Of a stretch of 13,697 bases of DNA, positions 1-6,785 are shown piece by piece. The position numbers were made by a program, and so were the translations under genes. Position 1 is the stretch's first letter, and each line of letters starts with the position of its first letter. The notes under the pieces were generated by a model. It worked only from the letters and a program-made list of their open reading frames with translations, ran no database searches and had not been told where the DNA came from. The DNA is from JBEHYA01 sp048498415 (lineage in GTDB: Bacteria; Pseudomonadota; Alphaproteobacteria; UBA9219; RGZA01), in assembly GCA_048498415.1 (NCBI GenBank), contig JBEHYA010000053.1:1-13697 (forward strand), read 5' to 3'.

Positions 1-705
1 ACGGTGATGATGCAGAATATCGCGCATGCGATCACCGGCAACCATAAGGAAGTTTATCTGATCGTTCTTCTGATTGACGAACGCCCGGAAGAAGTGACCG
101 ACATGAGCCGCAGCGTGAAGGGCGAAGTTATTTCAAGCACCTTCGATGAACCGGCTTCCCGCCACGTGCAGGTCACGGAAATGGTTTTGGAAAAAGCCAA
201 GCGCCTGGTGGAAGCCAAGCGCGATGTGGTGATTTTGCTGGATAGCATTACGCGTCTTGCGCGCGCCTATAACACCGTTGTGCCCTCAAGCGGCAAGGTG
301 CTGACGGGCGGCGTGGATGCCAATGCGTTGCAGCGGCCGAAGCGCTTCTTTGGCGCCGCGCGTAACATTGAAGAAGGCGGCTCGCTCACGATTATCGCGA
401 CCGCGCTGATCGATACCGGCAGCCGCATGGATGAAGTGATCTTTGAAGAATTCAAGGGCACCGGTAACAGCGAAATCGTGCTGGATCGCAAGCTCGCCGA
501 TAAGCGCACCTTCCCCGCCATTGATATTTCCAAGTCGGGCACGCGTAAGGAAGAATTGCTGGTGGATAAGGCCACGCTCACCAAGATGTGGGTGCTGCGC
601 CGTATTCTCATGCCGATGGGCGTTTCGGACTCCATCGAATTCATTCTGGACAAGCTCAAGACCTCGAAGAGCAACCAGGATTTCTTCGATAGCATGAACC
701 AGTAA
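1..705 (+). CDS. rho: Transcription termination factor Rho, 3' part (5' end outside window)
   Basis: Rho is the hexameric RNA-dependent ATPase/helicase that ends transcription of untranslated RNA. The window opens in frame at the codons for T-V-M-M-Q-N-I-A-H, which lie directly after the Walker A lysine, so only the C-terminal motor half is present (about 234 residues). Visible motifs are [13 protein letters not shown], the Walker B strand [18 protein letters not shown] (its Asp is residue 80, counting from the GTG at position 4), the Q-loop region [13 protein letters not shown], the R-loop EEFKGTGN (Lys 151) and SGTRKEELL, which carries the arginine finger. Similarity to E. coli Rho is close throughout and the C-terminus DFFDSMNQ is at the usual place. 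The first codons after the window edge are not a real start. A family A paired-hairpin repeat begins 8 bases after the stop. Identification is secure. Confidence 0.98.
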   Translation, partial: TVMMQNIAHAITGNHKEVYLIVLLIDERPEEVTDMSRSVKGEVISSTFDEPASRHVQVTEMVLEKAKRLVEAKRDVVILLDSITRLARAYNTVVPSSGKVLTGGVDANALQRPKRFFGAARNIEEGGSLTIIATALIDTGSRMDEVIFEEFKGTGNSEIVLDRKLADKRTFPAIDISKSGTRKEELLVDKATLTKMWVLRRILMPMGVSDSIEFILDKLKTSKSNQDFFDSMNQ

Positions 706-712
706 GCCAAGC

Positions 713-792
713 GTATGCCCCGGCGAAAGCCGGGGCCCATCCATCCATAATTTTAATGCTGATAAATGGGCCCCGTTTTTCAACGGGGCTTA
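713..792. repeat. Family A paired-hairpin repeat (REP/BIME-like) after rho
   Basis: Two facing hairpin units lie about 25 bases apart. The left unit (713-740) has the stem CCCCGGC/GCCGGGG around a GAAA loop and is bounded by GTATG and CCCAT. The right unit (765-792) is the same type inverted, bounded by ATGGG and TTAC, with stem GCCCCGTT/AACGGGGC around a TTTC loop. The loops are reverse complements. Related units occur at 8588-8615, 8751-8778 and 10256-10336. Dispersion, palindromic structure and intergenic position fit a REP/BIME-type element; no transposase is visible in the window. Confidence 0.8.
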
Positions 793-797
793 CTTTT
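770..797 (+). terminator. Possible intrinsic terminator of rho
   Basis: The right hairpin of the family A repeat has an 8-bp stem GCCCCGTT/AACGGGGC (770-777 with 782-789) followed by the T-rich run TTACTTTT and, slightly later, a run of six T at 803-808. On the plus strand this has the form of an intrinsic terminator, so the repeat may have been co-opted to end the rho transcript. The T tract is interrupted, which limits confidence. Confidence 0.45.
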
Positions 798-843
798 GGG
801 CCTTTTTTATGCCTTCCCGCAAGTAATTGGCGGGATTAGGCTG

Positions 844-1908
844 ATGCCCATGCTTCATCGCCCGAACGAAGACCGCATTGTGCCCGATTACAGCTGGACG
901 CCTTCCGCGCATTTCCGCGTGGGCGCCGCGATTGCGCGCGAGCTTTTGCCCGCGCTGCGTCAGGCGGAACAGATCCGCAGCATGGCGATCACCAAAGGCC
1001 GCGCCACCTTGATCGGCCGGCAGTTGCGCGCCCATGGGCTTGGCTTTAAGCCGCTCAAACGCGCCGAAACGCAGGAACGGTTATTCCATTATATGGCCAG
1101 CGACCGCCGCGACATGCACGCGGCAGCGGAGCTCTACGATCATTTGATCCAACAGGCGGGTTTGCTGCACGGCTGGGAAATTCCCAATTTAAAGGCGCTT
1201 TATGAAAAGAATGCCAAGCGCATCGCCGATGATGTGGCGCGCCGCGGGCTCGATTTGCAGACCGGGCGGTACCAGCACCGGCCCGTGACCTACGGCGTGC
1301 AAACCACCACCCCGACATTGGAAAGGACGCTGCAGCCCCGCTACGGCGTAAACAATGTAGACGGGCTGCACACCGATGTGTGGCGCCATACGCATGACAT
1401 GCTGACGGCGTTAGACAAGCACATGTTCTATTCTTTCGTGCCGGTGAAAGGCAAAGAGTGGAAGGATTTATCGGAAGCGGCGGCGCTGACCAACCCCGAG
1501 AGCAAACGGCGCTGGGACATTTTCAAATCCTATAAGCGGAGAATCCGGAAGGAAGCGGATGCCGCCGCCAAAACCATCAAGCAGCCGGATGTGACCCGGC
1601 CCTATCCCGTGGTGCTGATGGCGCTGGCCAAAGAACAAATCGCGCGCCGCGATGATCTGTATAAAAGCTATGTGACGGATGGAAAAATGAAGGAAGGCGA
1701 GTTCAATTTCGCGTTCCGTGATTTGATATCGGGCGCGGACGGCGCGTATCTGGATATTCTGGCGTTCCTCGAGGCCCACGCGCCGAAACTGTATAAATAC
1801 GTGCCGCTGCTGGAACCCGATGCGCCCATATTAGAAAAGCCCGAACGCCCCCGCCCGCATTACGACCGGCGTCATCCCGCAGCTGCGCAACAACTCGACG
1901 CCGCGTGA
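844..1908 (+). CDS. Uncharacterised 354-aa protein downstream of rho
   Basis: I do not recognise this protein. The open frame extends upstream to an ATG at 766, but that start lies inside the repeat and terminator hairpin, so I place the start at 844 (M-P-M-L-H-R-P-N-E-D); 850 is the alternative. GGCGGG at 829-834 precedes 844 by 9 bases and AGG at 838-840 precedes 850 by 9 bases. The product is hydrophilic and rich in Arg, Lys and Ala. I see no signal peptide and no membrane segment. It looks mostly helical, with charged stretches such as KSYKRRIRKEADAAAKTIK, and it ends in a Pro/Arg-rich tail (KPERPRPHYDRRHPAAAQ). No P-loop, zinc site or known catalytic motif is evident. Length, codon use like its neighbours and the lack of a rival frame support a real gene. 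It sits alone between rho and another unrecognised gene. Confidence 0.75.
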   Translation: MPMLHRPNEDRIVPDYSWTPSAHFRVGAAIARELLPALRQAEQIRSMAITKGRATLIGRQLRAHGLGFKPLKRAETQERLFHYMASDRRDMHAAAELYDHLIQQAGLLHGWEIPNLKALYEKNAKRIADDVARRGLDLQTGRYQHRPVTYGVQTTTPTLERTLQPRYGVNNVDGLHTDVWRHTHDMLTALDKHMFYSFVPVKGKEWKDLSEAAALTNPESKRRWDIFKSYKRRIRKEADAAAKTIKQPDVTRPYPVVLMALAKEQIARRDDLYKSYVTDGKMKEGEFNFAFRDLISGADGAYLDILAFLEAHAPKLYKYVPLLEPDAPILEKPERPRPHYDRRHPAAAQQLDAA

Positions 1909-2065
1909 TTGAAAAACTACCGCGGCGTGTAATCTTCTAAATTGCGAAACGACTTTTGGTACAATTCTTGTGCAGCGCGAGACTACCCGGGCCGCGCCGC
2001 GCGCATTTTTGTTGGCGGTGCGGGGGCGCATCCATAGGCTTTGAAACTCGTTTTTCAAAACGCCC

Positions 2066-2072
2066 GAGGTGA
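2066..2072 (+). promoter_or_regulatory. Strong Shine-Dalgarno that fixes the start at 2081
   Basis: GAGGTGA is a 7-base match to the 16S rRNA tail complement and lies 8 bases before ATG 2081. An in-frame GTG at 2069 falls inside this site, so it is not the start. A short hairpin, TTGAAA-CTCGTT-TTTCAA (2041-2058), lies just upstream. Confidence 0.75.
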
Positions 2073-2080
2073 GTTTTCCA

Positions 2081-2728
2081 ATGCCGGCCCTTGATCAAGC
2101 AGTGACTGCCCACGACGCGCCCCCGCACATTCTGCGCCTGCAATGCGTGGATTACGGCCACCCGGTTAAACCGCCCAATACTGTTTTTCCGGCCTTTGGC
2201 ACGCTGTTTCTGCTGACAACCGGCCATTATGCCAATCAGGGCGGCTATGAACCCGGCGGTATCGTTTCCGAAGCCATGCTGGCGATGTTTGCGGCACGCC
2301 ACGAGCTCACCACGCGCGTCATTCCTTACCGGCTCGACGAAAGCAACCTGCGCGATGAGATTTTGCCGGCGGGCAAAGACAGCCTCGATATTCCATTCTA
2401 TGTCATCGCCAAGCCCGCGCAGCTTAGCCAGGCCGCCGCGCTGATCGCCACGGAAATGGCCGACTGCAACAGCGCACGCCATCCGCGCATGGATTTCACG
2501 CTGCTGCGTTATGCCGTGACCGGCAACGACCACCCCAAGCTGGGCGGCTGGATGGATCTGGAAAACGGTATCCTGATCTGGCGCAACCACGCCATGTACA
2601 GCCAGGCCGCCGCGCATTACGGTCTCACGCCCGTGGCGGAAGTGCCGTATACGCCGCCGCGCCGGCCCGAGCAGATGCGCAGCGACAGCTTCGCAGCCGC
2701 GAACGCCGCGCCGCAGCCCAACGGCTGA
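2081..2728 (+). CDS. Uncharacterised 215-aa protein
   Basis: I do not recognise this protein. The start is set by the strong ribosome binding site at 2066-2072. The product begins M-P-A-L-D-Q-A-V, has no signal peptide and no clear membrane span, and looks like a soluble mixed alpha/beta protein. A central Gly/Pro-rich part (FPAFGTLFLLTTGHYANQGG) precedes a helical region around YVIAKPAQLSQAAALIATEM. The last 30 or so residues are low complexity, rich in Pro, Arg and Ala, and probably disordered. There are two Cys, one near residue 22 and one near residue 128. I see no known enzyme motif. It converges on secB with only 24 bases between the two stop codons and no terminator hairpin there. The upstream gap of 172 bases separates it from the other orphan gene, so it may have its own promoter, though I could not find a convincing one. 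Confidence 0.8.
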   Translation: MPALDQAVTAHDAPPHILRLQCVDYGHPVKPPNTVFPAFGTLFLLTTGHYANQGGYEPGGIVSEAMLAMFAARHELTTRVIPYRLDESNLRDEILPAGKDSLDIPFYVIAKPAQLSQAAALIATEMADCNSARHPRMDFTLLRYAVTGNDHPKLGGWMDLENGILIWRNHAMYSQAAAHYGLTPVAEVPYTPPRRPEQMRSDSFAAANAAPQPNG

Positions 2729-2752
2729 TTATACTTAATTTAACGGGTTGCC

Positions 2753-3193
2753 TTACGCGTTGCCCTCAGGCGGCTTGCTGTTCTGCTTCATCTGATCGGC
2801 ATAGAGCGCGTGGAAATCGATGGGCTGGAGCATAAGCGGCGGAAAGCCGCCATCGCGCGTGGCATTGGCAATGACATTGCGGGCAAACGGGAACAGCATG
2901 CGCGGGGCTTCCGCCAACAGCACGTAGCGGAGTTCTTCTTCCGCAATGCCTTTTTCCACGCCGATGATGCCGGCATAGGCGAGTTCCACCAGAAACGCGT
3001 GCTTGTCTTTCACGCTGGCTTTGGCGCTTACGTTCAGCGCCACTTCATAGACATTCTCGCCCAGCCCGCGGCTTTGCGCGGTCACGTTGACATCAATCTT
3101 CGGCGGCTCGTTGGTGGCGACATCGGCGGGATGCGCCGGGCCTTCGAACGACATGTCTTTGATATACTGGGCGGAGATATTGAAATTGGCCAT
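2753..3193 (-). CDS. secB: Protein-export chaperone SecB
   Basis: SecB is the cytosolic homotetrameric chaperone that keeps preproteins unfolded and delivers them to SecA for the Sec translocon. The 146-residue product has the family's features: N-terminal YIKDMSFEGP, the beta-strand core (NVYEVALNVSAKA), AFLVELAYAGIIGVEKG, and the C-terminal helices containing APRMLFPFARNVIANATRDG followed by FPPLMLQPIDFHALY. Length is slightly below the usual 150-165 residues. In many alphaproteobacteria secB lies near the origin beside dnaQ; here it is on the hem side, head-to-tail with the phosphatase gene and convergent with an orphan gene. A candidate promoter lies about 35 bases upstream. The ribosome binding site is weak (GAGA within CTCGAGAC). 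Confidence 0.96.
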   Translation of the reverse strand: MANFNISAQYIKDMSFEGPAHPADVATNEPPKIDVNVTAQSRGLGENVYEVALNVSAKASVKDKHAFLVELAYAGIIGVEKGIAEEELRYVLLAEAPRMLFPFARNVIANATRDGGFPPLMLQPIDFHALYADQMKQNSKPPEGNA

Positions 3194-3226
3194 GGGAAGT
3201 CTCGAGAGGTTTCAGGTGTGCCCTCG

Positions 3227-3255
3227 TTTCTAGGGGAAAACAGCCACAGCGGCAA
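3227..3255 (-). promoter_or_regulatory. Candidate sigma-70 promoter of secB
   Basis: Reading leftward, TTGCCG (3255-3250) and TAGAAA (3232-3227) are separated by exactly 17 bases, matching the -35 and -10 boxes at 4 to 5 and 4 of 6 positions. Transcription would start near 3220, giving a leader of roughly 25-30 bases before the secB ATG. This comes from sequence pattern only. Confidence 0.35.
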
Positions 3256-3296
3256 CTGCTATAAAAGGCTTTGTTTACTTCGTTAACACGCCCTCT

Positions 3297-3377
3297 CAGG
3301 CATTCCCGCGCAGGCGGGAATCCAGTGGTAACAGTAAAAATAAACAAACTGGATCCCCGCCTGCGCGGGGATGCCTG
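3297..3377. repeat. Family B paired-hairpin repeat between secB and the phosphatase gene
   Basis: The left unit (3297-3325) has stem ATTCCCGC/GCGGGAAT around a GCAG loop. The right unit (3349-3377) has stem ATCCCCGC/GCGGGGAT around a CTGC loop, the reverse complement of the left loop. Outer ends are CAGGC...CCAG and CTGG...GCCTG, so the whole 81-bp element is also one long inverted repeat. A second copy lies at 5498-5585 and a diverged one at 8630-8700. Confidence 0.85.
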
Positions 3378-3384
3378 CTGGCTG

Positions 3385-3936
3385 TTAAAGTGGGGTTTTG
3401 TGGAAACGGCCCTTGTCATCGCGCCACATGATCTCGGCATTTTCCAGATCGTGGGATGACAGCGTATAGAGAAAATACCAGTGGCTGACCACCAGCGTGT
3501 GGGCGGCATCGTCGCTGCTGCCCTCCAATGCCATGAAGGCCCGCACGCGGGCCGCGATGCTGTCCTGCGTCTCGCCGGTTTTGGGCCACCATTCGTCTTT
3601 CGGAATGGCGCTGAAATCGGCGGTGGGCCATTGCGTGCACAGCCGGGTGACCGCCGTGCCAACATCGCAGGTATAAAGCGCGCGCTCGCCCAGCAGCGCA
3701 TGGGCATGGACTTTTTTGATCGTGAGGGCGTCAGCCAAAATATGCGCGGTATGGAGGGCGCGCGTATAGGGGCTGCTGATGATGCGGGTCAGCTGCTTGC
3801 CCTGCAAAAGCTTGGCGGCAAGCTTCGCCTGCGCGATGCCATGGGGCGTGAGCGGCGCATCGATGATGCCGGGATCGCGCCCCGTCGTGGAAAACGCAAC
3901 GTTGAACTGGCTTTGCGCGTGGCGGATGAAATACAT
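3385..3936 (-). CDS. Histidine phosphatase superfamily protein (SixA/phosphoglycerate mutase-like)
   Basis: The 183-residue product has the histidine phosphatase fold signature. Near the N-terminus FIRHAQS supplies Arg5 and the phospho-acceptor His6; SSPYTRALHTA supplies Arg59; LLGERALYT supplies the acid Glu84; and VVSHWYFLYTL supplies the second catalytic His152. All four expected active-site positions are therefore filled, so it is probably an active phosphatase acting on a small phospho-metabolite or phosphohistidine. The substrate cannot be read from sequence. The ATG gives only four residues before the RH motif, which is normal for this family. No earlier ATG, GTG or TTG is seen in frame just upstream and there is no clear ribosome binding site. 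It is a cytosolic protein with no signal peptide. It lies upstream of secB with a family B repeat between them. Confidence 0.88.
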   Translation of the reverse strand: MYFIRHAQSQFNVAFSTTGRDPGIIDAPLTPHGIAQAKLAAKLLQGKQLTRIISSPYTRALHTAHILADALTIKKVHAHALLGERALYTCDVGTAVTRLCTQWPTADFSAIPKDEWWPKTGETQDSIAARVRAFMALEGSSDDAAHTLVVSHWYFLYTLSSHDLENAEIMWRDDKGRFHKTPL

Positions 3937-3979
3937 GGGGTGGGTTTTAGCGCATGGAGGTTGGGCTGGGAACCAAAAT

Positions 3980-4093
3980 CCCTCTCCCTCCGGGAGAGGT
4001 TAGGTGAGGGAAAGGCCTATCGAGAGATGCGCTGCGAATTTGAAAACGGAGAAGCCTTTCCCGCCCCTTTATCCCCTCCCGGAGGGAGGGGAG
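3980..4093. repeat. Family D paired-hairpin repeat
   Basis: The left unit (3980-4010) has stem CCTCTCCC/GGGAGAGG around a TCC loop and a GGTGAGGG tail. The right unit (near 4062-4093) is inverted, with stem CCCCTCCC (4073-4080)/GGGAGGGG (4084-4091) around a GGA loop, again the reverse complement of the left loop. Between them lie about 50 unremarkable bases. A single related hairpin lies at 12803-12821. Confidence 0.7.
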
Positions 4094-4105
4094 TAATTAG
4101 CAAAC

Positions 4106-4137
4106 AAAAAGGGCGGGGAAAACCCCGCCCTTTCTAT
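4106..4137 (-). terminator. Intrinsic terminator, probably bidirectional
   Basis: A perfect 8-bp stem GGGCGGGG/CCCCGCCC (4111-4118 with 4123-4130) closes an AAAA loop. It is flanked by AAAAA on the left and TTTCTATTCTT on the right. Read leftward the hairpin is followed by TTTTTG, placing a strong intrinsic terminator about 20 bases after the stop of the small secreted-protein gene. Read rightward it also has a T-rich tail. Confidence 0.85.
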
Positions 4138-4155
4138 TCTTAATCGCAGCAAGAA

Positions 4156-4380
4156 TTACTTGGCTTCGGTGGTGCCTTCAACGGCGGCCTTGGCCTTCTT
4201 GTGCTTGATGTGGTGATGGCTCTTGGTCTTGACTTCGGTCTTCATGGTGGTGTTGGCAGCAGGCGCAGACGCCGAAGCCGACGCACCGGCATCCACGGCG
4301 GGAGCGGCAGCAGGTTCAGCCAAAGCCAGCGCCGGAGCAAAAGCCACGGCAGCGATAACGAGAGAAGCGATCTTGTTCAT
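4156..4380 (-). CDS. Small secreted Ala-rich, His/Lys-tailed protein (74 aa), function unknown
   Basis: The product starts M-N-K-I-A-S-L-V and carries a typical Sec signal peptide: one Lys, a hydrophobic core and a probable cleavage after ALA at residue 21 (ALA|EP). The mature peptide of about 53 residues is low complexity: an Ala/Pro/Ser stretch, then a basic part with the cluster KSHHHIKHKKAKA, then an acidic end (EGTTEAK). Composition resembles acid-shock-type periplasmic peptides such as Asr, but that is only a likeness. A GGAG ribosome binding site lies 6 bases before the ATG, and a strong intrinsic terminator follows the stop. Together these support a real, separately ended gene despite its length. 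It follows hemH after 104 bases. The His-rich tail could bind metal; this is inference. Confidence 0.8.
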   Translation of the reverse strand: MNKIASLVIAAVAFAPALALAEPAAAPAVDAGASASASAPAANTTMKTEVKTKSHHHIKHKKAKAAVEGTTEAK

Positions 4381-4484
4381 TGGAAACTCCAGTAAGGCGT
4401 TAGATGGTTATGGCCAAAAATCTGGCCCTCAATTGTGCCTTAATTGTGGTAAGGCGGTGGACGATTTGTGAGTAATTCGGTGGA

Positions 4485-5456
4485 TCAGGCGGCGTTCGTG
4501 GCCCGCACCAGATCCGCCAAACCCCTTATAAAAGCAGGCTGAATGCCAACCGTGGGCGTGCGGGCAAAAAAGGGCACGCCGCAGCCCGCCGCCAGGTCGC
4601 GGTATTGCTGGTCGAGCTCGTAAAGCGTCTCGGAATGCTCGCTCACGAACGCAATGGGCACCAGCACGAGGGGCGTTTGCGTGGCGCCGGCCGCTTCAAT
4701 CTCGGCATCGGTATAGGGCTTGATCCAGGCGAGCGGCCCCACGCGGCTTTGGTAGGTGTTTTTCCAATCGAGGTTCGGGATGGCGAGGTTCGGAATGGCA
4801 AGGCGTGCCACAAGTGCAGCCGCCGTTTCTTCGCATTCCATCTGGTACGGGTCACCCGCATCGATGGTTTTTTGGGGCAAGCCATGCGCGGAGAATAAAA
4901 TGCGTGGCGCCCTGCCGGTCTGTTTTTGCGCGGTCGCATAAAGCAAACGAATGGCTTCGACCTGCGGGGCTAAAAAACCATCCAGCGTTGGGTAGCTGTG
5001 AATTTCATGGATGGGCGCGGCGAGCTTGTAGGGCGCGAGCGCCTGATAAAAATCCGTGAACGAGGAGGCCGTGGTGGTGCCGGAATATTGCGGATAGAGC
5101 GGCAGGAATATGATTTTATCGGGGTTATATTCAGCCACCTTGCGCGCCGTATCAGCGGCCATCGGGTGCCAGTAGCGCATGCTGATAAAGCATTTGAAAC
5201 CGGCGCCCAGCTCCTTCTCCAGCGCCTCGCTTTGCGCGCGGGTGTTGGCGAGAAGAGGCGAGGCCCCGCCGATTTTCTCGTAAATATGCGTGGCTTCTTT
5301 CACGCGGCGTTTGGAGATAAGCGTGGCAATGAGCCAGCGAAACGGCTGGGGCAGGGTGATGATGGCGGCATCGTTAAACAGGTTGAATAAAAACGGCTGC
5401 ACGCTTTGCAGACTGTCGGGGCCGCCGAGATTGAAAAGGATGACTGCTGTTTTCAT
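4485..5456 (-). CDS. hemH: Ferrochelatase (HemH)
   Basis: HemH inserts ferrous iron into protoporphyrin IX, the last step of protohaem synthesis, at the inner face of the cytoplasmic membrane. I set the start at ATG 5456 (MKTAVILFNLGGPDS), the usual family N-terminus; an in-frame ATG 48 bases upstream would add 16 atypical residues. Family motifs include NLGGPDS, YEKIGGASPLL, FLPLYPQYSGTTTAS, LFSAHGLPQKTI with the metal-site His191, TYQSRVGPLAWIKPYT, and FVSEHSETLYELD with the conserved Glu near 276. The 323-residue length is typical, and there is no C-terminal extension for an iron-sulfur cluster. One oddity is a tandem AIPNL-AIPNL encoded by an adjacent 15-bp duplication (4770-4799). It follows hemE on the same strand with a family B repeat between them. 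Confidence 0.97.
   Translation of the reverse strand: MKTAVILFNLGGPDSLQSVQPFLFNLFNDAAIITLPQPFRWLIATLISKRRVKEATHIYEKIGGASPLLANTRAQSEALEKELGAGFKCFISMRYWHPMAADTARKVAEYNPDKIIFLPLYPQYSGTTTASSFTDFYQALAPYKLAAPIHEIHSYPTLDGFLAPQVEAIRLLYATAQKQTGRAPRILFSAHGLPQKTIDAGDPYQMECEETAAALVARLAIPNLAIPNLDWKNTYQSRVGPLAWIKPYTDAEIEAAGATQTPLVLVPIAFVSEHSETLYELDQQYRDLAAGCGVPFFARTPTVGIQPAFIRGLADLVRATNAA
4770..4799. repeat. 15-bp tandem duplication inside hemH
   Basis: Two adjacent 15-bp copies (4770-4784 and 4785-4799) differ at one base and encode AIPNL twice in a row. The reading frame is kept. The insertion lies in the linker between the metal-site His and the TYQSRVG motif. Confidence 0.9.
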
Positions 5457-5497
5457 GACTGCATTCACTGTAATATCGAACTGACCCAACCATCTTA

Positions 5498-5585
5498 CAG
5501 GCATTCCCGCGAAAGCGGGAATCCAGTTTTCTTGTTTTTACGATCCAATAACCAAACTGGATCCCCGCCTGCGCGGGGATGCCTG
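5498..5585. repeat. Family B paired-hairpin repeat between hemE and hemH
   Basis: The left unit (5498-5526) has stem ATTCCCGC/GCGGGAAT around a GAAA loop. The right unit (5557-5585) has stem ATCCCCGC/GCGGGGAT around a CTGC loop. Outer ends match the 3297-3377 copy exactly, while the roughly 30-base spacer differs. Here the loops are not reverse complements, unlike the other good copy. The element fills most of the 130-base hemE-hemH gap and could shape the hemE-hemH messenger. Confidence 0.85.
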
Positions 5586-5586
5586 A

Positions 5587-6609
5587 TTAATTATTGCCAT
5601 GCACGAACTTCACCAGCGCGGCGACGTTATCCGGCGGCACATCGGGGGTGAGGCCGTGGCCGAGATTGAAGATGTAGGGCCGCGTCATCTGCTGCATCAC
5701 GGTTTGCGCGGCGGCCAGCATGGTTTTTTGGTCGCCCGCCATGACGCCGGGGGCGAGATTGCCCTGCAGGGGCTGGCGGATATTTTTTTCGGCCCAGCTG
5801 ATTTGCGTATTTTCGTCGATGGAGATCGCATCCACGTTTACGGCAGCGGCATAATTTTTCGTGCGTTCGCCGCTGCCACGGGGGAAACCGATGATCGGCG
5901 TATGGGGGTGTAGTTTTTTAACGCCCGCGACAATGCGCTGGGTGGGATGGATAATCCATTCGGCAAATTTTTCAGCTGGCGCCAGACCTGACCAGCTATC
6001 GAACAGCTGCACGACTTCGGCGCCAGCGATGATCTGCTGGCTTAAGTAAAACACCGTGGCGTCAGCTAAAACATTTAATGTTTGGGTGAAGAAAGCGGGG
6101 TCTTGGGCAGCGCGTTCCAGCGACGTTTTAAAGCCGTCTTTGCTGGTGCCGCCGAATAAGTAACACGCCACGGTAAAGGGGGAACCGGCAAAGCCGATCA
6201 TGGCGGTATGCTCGTTTAACTGGCCCACGCATAACCGCACGGTAGAAAAAACATTCTGGGTGCGCGCAAAGAAATTCGCTTCGTTAAAGGCCGGCAGCTT
6301 GTTCGTAATCGGTTCCAGCTTCGGGCCTTCGCCTTCCACGAAATCCAACTGCTGGCCGAGGCCGTAGGGAACAATCAGGATATCCGAAAATAAAATCGCG
6401 GCATCCATATCAAAGCGCCGCACGGGCTGCAGGGTGACCTCGGCAGCGAGTTCGGGATTGAGCGCGAGGCCCATGAAGGAACCGGCTTTCGCGCGCGTGG
6501 CTTTATATTCCGGCAGGTAGCGACCGGCCTGACGCATCAGCCAGATGGGCTGCCTGCTTTTCTTATCGCTCAGATTTTTTCCGTTCAGGACGGATAAAAT
6601 ACTTTTCAC
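5587..6609 (-). CDS. hemE: Uroporphyrinogen decarboxylase (HemE)
   Basis: HemE removes the four acetate carboxyls of uroporphyrinogen III to give coproporphyrinogen III in the cytosol. The 340-residue product shows the signatures PIWLMRQAGRYLPEY (Arg26, Arg30), ILFSDILIVPYGLG (Asp76), GFAGSPFTVACYLFGG (Tyr150) and FNLGHGLTPDVPPDNV (His318), so all key active-site positions are present. The usual GNxDP motif reads QGNLAPG here, with Ala where Asp is common. The start is a GTG at 6607-6609 preceded by AGGG at 6614-6617, a somewhat short spacing. It heads the leftward hem block and is the left-hand gene of the conserved hemE-oriC-RP001 arrangement of alphaproteobacteria. Confidence 0.98.
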   Translation of the reverse strand: MKSILSVLNGKNLSDKKSRQPIWLMRQAGRYLPEYKATRAKAGSFMGLALNPELAAEVTLQPVRRFDMDAAILFSDILIVPYGLGQQLDFVEGEGPKLEPITNKLPAFNEANFFARTQNVFSTVRLCVGQLNEHTAMIGFAGSPFTVACYLFGGTSKDGFKTSLERAAQDPAFFTQTLNVLADATVFYLSQQIIAGAEVVQLFDSWSGLAPAEKFAEWIIHPTQRIVAGVKKLHPHTPIIGFPRGSGERTKNYAAAVNVDAISIDENTQISWAEKNIRQPLQGNLAPGVMAGDQKTMLAAAQTVMQQMTRPYIFNLGHGLTPDVPPDNVAALVKFVHGNN

Positions 6610-6689
6610 TTTTCCCTACATAAATACTTAATTAGTTGTAGTAAGTAGTTGATCCTTGTGAATCCTGTTGATACAGCAAGCATTGCTTC

Positions 6690-6698
6690 TAATCCACA
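6690..6698 (+). promoter_or_regulatory. DnaA-box-like 9-mer
   Basis: TAATCCACA differs from the consensus TTATCCACA only at the second base. A weaker site (CTTTCCACA) follows four bases later, so the two lie about one helical turn apart. Confidence 0.5.
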
Positions 6699-6785
6699 CA
6701 CCTTTCCACAATTTTGCAATTCACCCGTAAAACGTGGAAAATGCGGAAAAAATCAGTTTTATCATTGGCTTGATGGGCCGTAAGA

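Noticed and set aside
267..740. Long open frames on the strand opposite rho, and similar ones opposite secB, leuS, lptE and the orphan genes
   Set aside because: They are by-products of codon bias in well-identified genes, and their products match no family I know.
766..843. An upstream extension of the orphan gene at 844 to an ATG at 766
   Set aside because: That start lies within the hairpin of the family A repeat and probable rho terminator, and has no ribosome binding site.
1936..1965. A possible promoter for the gene at 2081, with TACAAT at 1960-1965 as a -10 box
   Set aside because: No acceptable -35 box lies at 16-18 bases; the nearest, TTGCGA, is only 12 bases away.
4412..4427. A small GGCCA/TGGCC hairpin between hemH and the 74-aa gene as a terminator
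   Set aside because: The stem is only 5 bp and it has no T tract in the hemH direction.
5457..5504. A 16-residue N-terminal extension of HemH
   Set aside because: It ends within the family B repeat region and is not like the family; MKTAVILFNLGGPDS is the normal start.
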